Shown: positions 1 through 5,349 of the stretch, one piece after another
Numbering within the stretch: the first letter of the stretch is position 1
Layout of the letters: each line of letters starts with the position of its first letter
Assembly (NCBI GenBank): GCA_965262315.1
Contig: CBDHFJ010000129.1
Span: 1-13,940 of the forward strand
Length of the DNA: 13,940 bases
Source of the DNA: JBCCFK01 sp965262315
GTDB taxonomy: Bacteria; Actinomycetota; Acidimicrobiia; Acidimicrobiales; UBA8592
Direction: 5' to 3'
The notes under the pieces: model-generated
Databases searched by the model: none
Told to the model about the DNA's origin: nothing
Seen by the model: only the letters and a program-made list of their open reading frames with translations
Program-made: the position numbers and the translations under genes

Positions 1-513
1 GGCCCCCACGATCGCAGCGGCGAGTCGTCGAGCGTGACGTTCGTCGCCCAACGTGCGCAGGATGCCGGCGATCTCGTCGGCTGGGAGCTCGTTGACCAGA
101 TCGGCCGCGGTGCGGCCGGCCGTCGGGTTCATCCGCATGTCGAGCGGTCCGTCGTGGCGGAAGCTGAAGCCGCGGTCGCCGGTGTCGAGCTGGTGGGACG
201 AGACGCCGAGGTCGAAGAGCACGGCGGAGATCTCGGTGATGCCCAGGGCATCGAGTTCGGCGCCGAGCTCGTCGAAGCGGGCATGGCGGAGCTCCACGCG
301 ATCGTCGTGCTCTGCGAGCGCTTCCGCGGCGGCGACGAGCGCGGCGGGATCGCGGTCGAGCCCGACCAGGCGGAGCGAGTGGTGCGCACGAAGGATGGCC
401 GCTGCGTGGCCGGCTCCACCGAGGGTGGCGTCCACCAGCACCCCGTCGTCCACGGGATCGAACACAGCGAGGATCTCTTCGAGCATCACGGGAACGTGAG
501 CGAAGTCCGACAT
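1..513 (-). CDS. rsmH: RsmH (MraW), 16S rRNA m4C1402 methyltransferase, N-terminal part
   Basis: S-adenosylmethionine-dependent enzyme that N4-methylates C1402 of 16S rRNA in the small-subunit decoding centre. The window holds the first 171 codons; the C-terminus runs off base 1. Visible in order: the family opening HVPVMLEEIL (residues 6-15), the SAM-binding motif VDATLGGAGHA, a following strand with LVGLDRDPAAL, and the hallmark block FDLGVSSHQLD, GFSF and GPLDMRMN. The frame is unbroken. I use ATG at 513. An in-frame TTG at 522 lies three codons upstream and would make a TTGA overlap with the stop of the small ORF at 519-785, so translation may start there. It lies downstream of mraZ on the same strand, the usual head of a dcw cluster, so co-transcription is expected. 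Identity is certain; only the start is open. Confidence 0.96.
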   Translation of the reverse strand, partial: MSDFAHVPVMLEEILAVFDPVDDGVLVDATLGGAGHAAAILRAHHSLRLVGLDRDPAALVAAAEALAEHDDRVELRHARFDELGAELDALGITEISAVLFDLGVSSHQLDTGDRGFSFRHDGPLDMRMNPTAGRTAADLVNELPADEIAGILRTLGDERHARRLAAAIVGA

Positions 514-518
514 CGGGC

Positions 519-785
519 TCAACGGCGGCCCAGCAAAAGCAGGACCGGCGGCTGACACAGGTACCAGCCGCCGGCCTTGGGAGGGACCCACGAACGGCTC
601 AGGGTCGAGCCGTCGGGGCGGTGGCAGATCTCGCAGTCCGGCAGTCTCCCGGCCAACGGGCGCACGTCGGGATTTCTCCCCGATCGAGCTAGATGGCAAG
701 CGGGCGGAGTAGGGGCCTTCCATCTTGTCGGCCGGAAGACTGCCCGACAGCGAGTGCTGCTGTATTCCCCATGTGTGGTCCTCAT
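519..785 (-). CDS. possible small cysteine-containing protein between mraZ and rsmH
   Basis: I do not recognise this 88-codon frame and treat it as doubtful. In favour: ATG at 785 has a GAGGG five bases upstream, the stop overlaps a possible TTG start of rsmH as TTGA, and the last ~48 codons favour G/C at the third position like neighbouring genes. That part contains CEIC (C51, C54) and WYLC (C77), which could be a metal site. Against: the first ~40 codons use codons rare here (ACA, AGA, CTA), are rich in R and P, and overlap a hairpin at 726-749, so they may be leader RNA. A shorter version could start at GTG 665 (48 aa), which has only a distant GGGGAG. No function is proposed. Confidence 0.3.
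   Translation of the reverse strand: MRTTHGEYSSTRCRAVFRPTRWKAPTPPACHLARSGRNPDVRPLAGRLPDCEICHRPDGSTLSRSWVPPKAGGWYLCQPPVLLLLGRR
726..749 (-). ncRNA. hairpin in the rsmH leader, candidate cis-regulatory RNA
   Basis: On the minus strand a 6-bp perfect stem (TGTCGG with CCGACA) closes a 12-base loop containing TCTTCC, about 210 bases before rsmH. A conserved 'mraW' RNA motif upstream of rsmH is known from comparative genomics in Actinobacteria, so position and strand fit. I cannot confirm that this hairpin belongs to that family, and a 6-bp stem in GC-rich DNA may be chance. Confidence 0.25.
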
Positions 786-810
786 GTCGTCCCTCGTCAG
801 TTCGTGATGG

Positions 811-842
811 TCCTCCTTGGACGTGGCCGGTCAGCCACGTCC
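811..842 (-). promoter_or_regulatory. 9-bp perfect hairpin followed by an orphan Shine-Dalgarno sequence
   Basis: A perfect 9-bp inverted repeat (GGACGTGGC, six-base loop, GCCACGTCC; 819-842) lies 25 bases past the mraZ stop. On the minus strand it is followed at once by AAGGAGGA (811-818), the best ribosome-binding sequence in the window. No ATG, GTG or TTG lies 5-10 bases downstream of it; the nearest candidates are a CTG 11 bases on and the ATG at 785, which has its own GAGGG. There is no T-run, so it is a poor intrinsic terminator. It may be a leader element controlling rsmH translation or a processing site. Confidence 0.45.
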
Positions 843-867
843 GTCTCGTGCGTCGTCCGGGCGGCGG

Positions 868-1284
868 TCACAGCCACATGCCCTCGTTGACGTCGTCATC
901 GGTTGCACGTTCCACCTCCGCCCAGGCGTCCGCATCCCAGATCTCGGCTCGGTCGATGACGCCGATCAGCACCACCTCGCGATCGAGGCCGGCCAGTCGG
1001 CGGAGCTTCGGTGGAATGGCCAGACGTCCCTGTGCGTCGGTCTTGACCTCGGTGATGCTGGCTCCCCAGCGGCGCTGCTGGTCCACCGAGACCTCGCCCT
1101 CGAGCACGCGCTCCTTCAGGCGATCGGCGACTCGTTGGATCTCCTCCTCGGAGAACAGCAACAGACAGGGAGCCGAGTCCGAGCGAGCCAGAAACGCCGT
1201 CTCGACGAGCTGACGCCGAAACATCGGCGGGAGCGACAGGCGCCCCTTCTCGTCGAGCAGTCGCTCGTGCTCTCCCGTGAACAA
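868..1284 (-). CDS. mraZ: MraZ, transcriptional regulator of the division/cell-wall cluster
   Basis: DNA-binding protein of 138 aa, usual for MraZ, which binds direct repeats ahead of its own operon and represses it in E. coli. It has two SpoVT-AbrB half-domains, each with the DxxxR signature: DEKGR near residue 11 within the family opening MFTGEHERLLDEKGR, and DAQGR near residue 83, followed by LAIPPKLRRLAGL. The start is TTG at 1284: an in-frame TGA at 1300-1302 excludes any longer form and the next residues FTGE match the family start. AGGG lies seven bases upstream. Its control region at 1369-1431 carries a repeat array typical of MraZ operators, implying autoregulation. The tail after the second domain (ATDDDVNEGMWL) is not a feature I recognise. 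Confidence 0.97.
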   Translation of the reverse strand: MFTGEHERLLDEKGRLSLPPMFRRQLVETAFLARSDSAPCLLLFSEEEIQRVADRLKERVLEGEVSVDQQRRWGASITEVKTDAQGRLAIPPKLRRLAGLDREVVLIGVIDRAEIWDADAWAEVERATDDDVNEGMWL

Positions 1285-1368
1285 TGTCGAACCCTGTCTT
1301 CACCTGCGTCGGGATCGAGGGGGTGTGCCGGGCCACGCCGACATGCCTGTCGACGCACCCCTTTGCGT

Positions 1369-1423
1369 TCCCCTGGTCTCCCCTTGCCTCCACAGTGTCC
1401 CACCCTAACCCACTCGATTCCAC
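1369..1423 (-). promoter_or_regulatory. MraZ operator: GTGGR direct repeats every 10 bp
   Basis: Reading the minus strand downstream, GTGGA (1419-1423), GTGGG (1409-1413), GTGGG (1399-1403) and GTGGA (1389-1393) are spaced exactly 10 bp apart. Two degenerate units GGGGA follow in the same phase at 1379-1383 and 1369-1373. MraZ of E. coli is known to bind TGGGN direct repeats separated by five bases, so unit, spacing and place before mraZ all agree. Four perfect units plus two weak ones would suit binding by a ring-shaped MraZ oligomer. Confidence 0.8.
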
Positions 1424-1431
1424 CCCGTCAA
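1402..1431 (-). promoter_or_regulatory. mraZ promoter, sigma70-type
   Basis: On the minus strand a -35 TTGACG (1426-1431) is separated by 18 bases from a -10 TAGGGT (1402-1407), which keeps the conserved TA...T positions. The start point would be near 1395, giving a leader of about 110 bases before mraZ. The -10 and spacer coincide with GTGGR units, so bound MraZ should exclude RNA polymerase. The assignment rests on motif and context only. Confidence 0.5.
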
Positions 1432-1479
1432 CGATCTCCGCGCAGAAAACTCTTCCGTCACTGCAGGTCAGAGCTGATT

Positions 1480-1496
1480 TCGCGCGGAACGCGCGA
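1480..1496. repeat. 7-bp perfect inverted repeat, possible terminator
   Basis: TCGCGCG and CGCGCGA flank a three-base loop between the end of the lipoate-ligase-family gene and the mraZ promoter. There is no T-run on either side, so termination is only possible. It could insulate mraZ from transcription entering from the upstream minus-strand cluster. Confidence 0.35.
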
Positions 1497-1538
1497 GTTC
1501 GACCGCGCCAGGGCCCCCGTTCCACCTGCTCCCACCTC

Positions 1539-1554
1539 GCCCCCGGAAGGGGGT
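1539..1554 (-). terminator. short GC hairpin at the end of the lipoate-ligase-family gene
   Basis: Five G-C pairs (1540-1544 with 1549-1553) with loop GGAA on the plus strand directly abut the stop codon at 1554-1556. There is no U-tract on the minus strand. This is a weak terminator candidate that could act together with the inverted repeat at 1480-1496. Confidence 0.3.
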
Positions 1555-2231
1555 CAGGAAAGGGTGTCGAGCAGGGACGCCACCACGCTGGGGGCGTCCA
1601 GATCGAGGCCGGCGCCGGCGTCGCGAACGCGCCGGCGGTCGCCGGGCGGCAATGGCGCGAGGACGTCGAGCAACAGGTCCGGGTCCCAGTGCAAGAGGGC
1701 CGCGCACTGGAATCGCGCCCACGAACGCGTCCGCCGCTGGGCCACCCCCACGACCTTGGCCCCGGACGCGATCACGACCTCGCCGGGCCCCCGACCCACG
1801 AAGCAGACCACGCGGGCCAGCGGGTCCGACGACATCGGTGGGGCCACCACGTCGCCGCGCACCCCGAGCGCGCCGAGGGCCTCGGCCCACCGCTCCCCCA
1901 TCCAGACAGAGGCCCGACCGATGTCGTCGGTCCATGCCGCGTGGTCCCGCGGCACGATCACGTCGACCCACACCATCGATCCGGGCGTCACCAGCACGGC
2001 ACCGCCCCCGCTGCGGCGGCGACACACCGACACGCCGGCCGACCCTGCCGCCGCGGCGTCGACGTCGGTGACCGGCTGGGTGCTCCCGAGCACCACGGAC
2101 CGATCCGTGGGTTCCACCACCCACACCGACGGAGGCGGATCGTCGGGGACGGCGCGGGCGTGAACCTCCTCGGCGCCCCCGACGATGCGTTCGACGTGCC
2201 AGCCCGTCGGGCCGGTGGCCGGCACGGTCAC
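1554..2231 (-). CDS. lipoate-protein ligase family protein (BPL/LPL catalytic domain)
   Basis: A 225-aa protein of the biotin/lipoate ligase and octanoyltransferase fold. RRRSGGGAV at residues 71-79 matches the lipoate-binding RRxSGGGAV motif of LplA. GAKVVGVAQRR around residue 157 carries the expected active-site lysine (K159) after a GPGEV block. The histidine that often follows the SGGGAV motif is absent (LVTPG instead), so substrate and exact activity are uncertain: lipoate ligase, octanoyl transfer, or a divergent paralogue. I start at GTG 2231, whose last bases overlap the stop of the HNH gene as GTGA, implying translational coupling; there is no clear ribosome-binding site. A longer open frame to 2486 exists, but it lies inside the HNH gene and is arginine/proline-rich. 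It is last in a three-gene minus-strand cluster, next to two short hairpins. Confidence 0.85.
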   Translation of the reverse strand: MTVPATGPTGWHVERIVGGAEEVHARAVPDDPPPSVWVVEPTDRSVVLGSTQPVTDVDAAAAGSAGVSVCRRRSGGGAVLVTPGSMVWVDVIVPRDHAAWTDDIGRASVWMGERWAEALGALGVRGDVVAPPMSSDPLARVVCFVGRGPGEVVIASGAKVVGVAQRRTRSWARFQCAALLHWDPDLLLDVLAPLPPGDRRRVRDAGAGLDLDAPSVVASLLDTLS

Positions 2232-2731
2232 GCGGTCAGCGTGTCCGGGAGGTAGGGCACCCAGGCGGCTGGGACCTCGGGGACGGCGTAGGCCACCCAC
2301 GCGCCCGACGGCGGCTCGGTGGGGGCCCGCTCGAGCCGCATGCCCGTCTCGGTCAGGAGGCGATCCCGCTTGGACGAGTTGCACTTGCGGCACGCCGCCA
2401 CCACGTTCTCCCACACGTGCTGACCACCGCGGCTGCGGGGATGCACGTGGTCGATGCTCTCGGCGCGGGCACCGCAGTACTGGCACCGGTGCCCATCACG
2501 GGCGAACACGCCGCGACGGCTGAGGGCCGAACGTCGCCCGAAGGGGACGCGCACGAAGTACCGCAGCCGGACCACACTGGGCACCTCGAAGGACAGGCGC
2601 TCGGACCGCAGCAGATCCTGGCTCTGTTCCACCGTGTCCGCCTTGCCCGACAGCACCAGCAGGCAGGCGCGTCGAGCCGAGACCACACTCAGCGGTTCGA
2701 AGGTCGCGTTCAACACCAGCGCCCGGGACAT
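2228..2731 (-). CDS. HNH endonuclease family protein
   Basis: A 167-aa protein of the small actinobacterial HNH family that opens with LVLNATFEPLSVVSARRA. The nuclease core is visible: zinc-binding pairs CQYC (C83, C86) and CRKC (C114, C117), the catalytic segment IDHVHPRSRGG with D94 and H95, and WENVV with N109. Such proteins are common, are presumed to cut DNA, and their biological role is mostly unknown. I start at ATG 2731 because homologous proteins begin close to this point, although the ribosome-binding site there is poor. ATG 2806, 25 codons upstream, has a good GAGGA at seven bases and lies 10 bases after the preceding gene's stop, so the longer form is a real alternative. It overlaps the lipoate-ligase-family gene downstream. 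Confidence 0.85.
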   Translation of the reverse strand: MSRALVLNATFEPLSVVSARRACLLVLSGKADTVEQSQDLLRSERLSFEVPSVVRLRYFVRVPFGRRSALSRRGVFARDGHRCQYCGARAESIDHVHPRSRGGQHVWENVVAACRKCNSSKRDRLLTETGMRLERAPTEPPSGAWVAYAVPEVPAAWVPYLPDTLTA

Positions 2732-2816
2732 CGCGCCCACGGTAGTGCGGCCGCCCGAACCGGTTCCTGCGAAATCCGCAACGCGTTCGGCGATCGGCGA
2801 CCTCATCGGGGTGTCC

Positions 2817-3074
2817 TCAGCCCGTGACCTGTGGCCAGGCCTTGCACCAGCGGAGGTACGTCACCAGATCGTGCTCGGCGGTCGACGCGGGCTCGGACCC
2901 GTAGGCCGTCGCCGTCCGAAACGCCAGGTAGGAGCGGCCCGGCACGGGGAGGAAGGGAGGGCGTCGCCACCACCCGTTGCGGCGCAGGACCCAGAGCTGA
3001 CGAAGGCCGGTGACCCACAGGTCCGGATGCCGCACCACGACCCGGGCCGCGCCGGAGAGCGAGATCGTCTCCAC
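2817..3074 (-). CDS. conserved hypothetical actinobacterial protein
   Basis: An 85-aa soluble protein resembling a small uncharacterised actinobacterial family with the block WWRRPPFLPVPGRSYLAFR followed by TAYG and LVTYLRWCKAW near the end. No catalytic motif, signal peptide or membrane segment is seen. I start at GTG 3074, which begins VETISLSGAARV. GGAGG is only one base before this GTG, too close to serve it. A TACTCT box at 3082-3087 sits seven bases upstream, so a nearly leaderless transcript is possible. The longer open frame to 3194 would run into the moxR control region and looks non-coding. It precedes the HNH gene by 10 bases (long HNH start) or 85 (short) and is probably the first gene of that cluster. 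The function is unknown. Confidence 0.7.
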   Translation of the reverse strand: METISLSGAARVVVRHPDLWVTGLRQLWVLRRNGWWRRPPFLPVPGRSYLAFRTATAYGSEPASTAEHDLVTYLRWCKAWPQVTG

Positions 3075-3196
3075 GCCTCCGAGAGTAGCGGCAGCGACGC
3101 GCCGCGCGAGGCCACGAACGCCCGACCGGTCACGTACCCTTGGACATCGTTCGGCCGCGCCGAGCCCGGCGGACCCCCAGAGCAAAGAGAGCAAGG

Positions 3197-4162
3197 TTGA
3201 GCCAACAGACCGCAGACCGCACCCGGACCTTCGCCGAGCTGTTCGAGGCGGTGGTCGCGAACGTCGGCGCCGTCATCCAGGGCAAGACCGACGTGATCCG
3301 CCTGGTGGTACTGGCCATGGTGGCCGAGGGCCACGTGCTGATCGAGGACGCGCCCGGCACCGGCAAGACGAGCCTCGCCAAGTCACTCGGCCGCTCGATC
3401 GACGCCGAGGTGGGCCGGATCCAGTTCACCCCGGATCTCCTCCCCACCGACGTGGTCGGGCTGTCGGTCTGGAACCGCCAGGACAGCCGCTTCGAGTTCC
3501 GGCCCGGGCCGGTGTTCTCCGGCATCGTGCTCGCCGACGAGATCAACCGGGCCTCGCCCAAGACGCAGTCGGCGTTGCTGGAGGCCATGGCCGAAGGGCA
3601 GGTGACGGTCGAAGGTGTGACCCATGCGCTCCGACGGCCGTTCATGGTGCTCGCCACCCAGAACCCGCTCGACCACGAGGGCACCTATCCCCTTCCGGAG
3701 AGCCAGCTCGACCGCTTCCTCATGAAGGTGTCGATGGGCTACCCGAGCCGGGAAGCCGAGCTCCAGATCCTGACCACCCACTCCACCGACACGGTGCTGA
3801 CCGGGCTGGGCCCGGTCGTCACCCGGGCCGAGGTGCAGGGCATGATCGCTGCCGCACAGACGGTCCACGTGGCACCCGGCATCCAGCGCTACCTGGTCGA
3901 GCTGGCCGACGCGTCCCGCCGCCACCGCGACCTGGCCCTCGGCATGTCGACCCGCGCCACCCTCTCGCTCCAGCGGGCGGGGCGGGCGCTCGCCGCGGCG
4001 CAGGGTCGGGAGTTCGTGGCGCCCGACGACATCAAGCTTCTGGCCCACCCGGTGCTCGACCATCGCCTCGTCGTCAACGCCGACGCGGCCCTGCGAGGGG
4101 TGACGGCCTACGACGCCACCGAGGACATCCTCGGGTCCGTGCCCGTCCCCCGAATGGACTGA
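3197..4162 (+). CDS. MoxR-family AAA+ ATPase
   Basis: A 321-aa ATPase of the MoxR family, which act as chaperone-like remodelling factors with DUF58 or von Willebrand-type partners. Motifs seen: Walker A APGTGKTSL (K57), the insert QFTPDLLPTDVVG, Walker B IVLADEINRAS (D114, E115), sensor 1 LATQNP (N156) and an arginine in ESQLDRFLM (R173); the lid follows. Length is normal. I chose TTG 3197 because the protein then starts just before the conserved helix and GAGAG lies five bases upstream. An earlier TTG at 3140 would add an arginine-rich stretch inside the likely promoter region. Nine bases separate its stop from the DUF58 gene, and the transglutaminase follows, a widely conserved trio. The substrate of the complex is not deducible here. 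Confidence 0.92.
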   Translation: MSQQTADRTRTFAELFEAVVANVGAVIQGKTDVIRLVVLAMVAEGHVLIEDAPGTGKTSLAKSLGRSIDAEVGRIQFTPDLLPTDVVGLSVWNRQDSRFEFRPGPVFSGIVLADEINRASPKTQSALLEAMAEGQVTVEGVTHALRRPFMVLATQNPLDHEGTYPLPESQLDRFLMKVSMGYPSREAELQILTTHSTDTVLTGLGPVVTRAEVQGMIAAAQTVHVAPGIQRYLVELADASRRHRDLALGMSTRATLSLQRAGRALAAAQGREFVAPDDIKLLAHPVLDHRLVVNADAALRGVTAYDATEDILGSVPVPRMD

Positions 4163-4170
4163 TCCGTCTC

Positions 4171-5349
4171 GTGCTGACCCGAGCCGGACTCGCCACCCTG
4201 GTGGTGAGCATCGCCATACTCGCCGGTGGTCGGCTGTTCGGGCTCCCCGAGCTCTTCGTGCTCGGCGCGGGTGGTCTGATCGTCCTGGCCGTCGCGGTGC
4301 TGTTCGTGGCGATCCGACGCCTGCAGGTCGAGGTCTCACGGCAGCTCAGCCCTCCTCGAGTGCATGCCGGCAATCCGTGCCGCGTCGACCTGGTGCTGCG
4401 CAACCGGTCGCGGCTGCGCAGCCCCGTGCTCCGACTCCGCGACGACGTGTCCGGCACCCAGGGCGTCGAGCTGCTGGTCGCCCCCATGCGACACGGCTCG
4501 GGCACCCAGGCGGTCTACCGCCTCCCCACAGACCGCCGCGGACTTGTGGAGGTCGGCCCTCTGCGACTCACCGTCACCGACCCGTTCGGGCTGGCCCGCC
4601 TGACCACCACCGGTGATCGCGAGGTCTCGCTGATCGTCTACCCCCGGGTGGACGAGGTCGCGCCGGTCCGGCGCTCGTCGGGCAGCGACCTGGAACGGCA
4701 GACCGTCCAACAACAGCAGGTCGCGCCCAGCGGCGACGACTTCTACGCGCTCCGCGAATACGTCGTCGGCGATGACCTCCGCCGAGTCCACTGGCCCTCG
4801 TCGGCCCGTCACGACGAGCTGATGGTGCGCCAGGACGAGATCCCGTGGCACGGCCGGCTCACAGTGATGCTCGACTGCCGCCGCCTGGCGATGCCGGGCA
4901 CGTTCGAAGCCATGGTCTCGGCCACGGCGTCGATCGCAATGGCCAGCAGCCGCCGCGGCGATCAGATCCGGGTGATGACCACCGACGGCGAGGACTCCGG
5001 CTATGGCACGGGGCCCCACCACCTCACGCGAATCCTCACCCAGCTGGCCCTGGTGGAACAGTCCGACCATCAGATGGCACCCGCGCTCGACCAGCTCACC
5101 TCCGCCGGGAGCTCCGGCGCCGTGGTCGCGGTCACCACCGGCGAGGACGCCCTCGACGGCGCCATCATGCGGCGGGCGGCCGCCAGCTACCGACGTCGCG
5201 TCATCGTCCTGTTCGGCCAGACCGGGGCGCTCCCGGTAGGCAGCGGCGGCGCGGTACGGTCCACCACCATCATCCGTGTCGACGCGCCGGGCGGGTTCGC
5301 CGAGGCATGGCGACGCGAGTTCGGACAACGAAGAACGGTGAGCCGATGA
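4171..5349 (+). CDS. DUF58 domain-containing membrane protein
   Basis: A 392-aa protein with two membrane helices near the N-terminus (about residues 6-20 and 28-47), a beta-rich middle section (about 50-180) and the DUF58 signature FYALREYVVGDDLRRVHW at 191-208, followed by a von Willebrand A-like region. No intact MIDAS metal motif is visible (VMLDCR where DxSxS would be expected). DUF58 proteins are regular genetic partners of MoxR ATPases and probably serve as their target or adaptor at the membrane. The start is GTG 4171, nine bases after the MoxR stop; the ribosome-binding site is weak. A longer open frame reaching back to 3010 overlaps moxR and is not coding there. Its stop overlaps the next start as ATGA. 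Confidence 0.92.
   Translation: MLTRAGLATLVVSIAILAGGRLFGLPELFVLGAGGLIVLAVAVLFVAIRRLQVEVSRQLSPPRVHAGNPCRVDLVLRNRSRLRSPVLRLRDDVSGTQGVELLVAPMRHGSGTQAVYRLPTDRRGLVEVGPLRLTVTDPFGLARLTTTGDREVSLIVYPRVDEVAPVRRSSGSDLERQTVQQQQVAPSGDDFYALREYVVGDDLRRVHWPSSARHDELMVRQDEIPWHGRLTVMLDCRRLAMPGTFEAMVSATASIAMASSRRGDQIRVMTTDGEDSGYGTGPHHLTRILTQLALVEQSDHQMAPALDQLTSAGSSGAVVAVTTGEDALDGAIMRRAAASYRRRVIVLFGQTGALPVGSGGAVRSTTIIRVDAPGGFAEAWRREFGQRRTVSR

Noticed and set aside
817..2255. Long plus-strand open frames (448 and 323 codons) opposite mraZ and the lipoate-ligase-family gene
   Set aside because: Arginine/proline-rich, low-complexity translations lying antisense to genes with clear family motifs; typical spurious frames of high-GC DNA.
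3010..4170. N-terminal extension of the DUF58 frame across moxR
   Set aside because: Overlaps the MoxR gene in another frame and is rich in R, P and G; the DUF58 protein has a natural GTG start at 4171 with a membrane helix following.
3383..4339. A 318-codon minus-strand open frame within moxR
   Set aside because: Antisense to conserved Walker and sensor motifs; no motif of its own.
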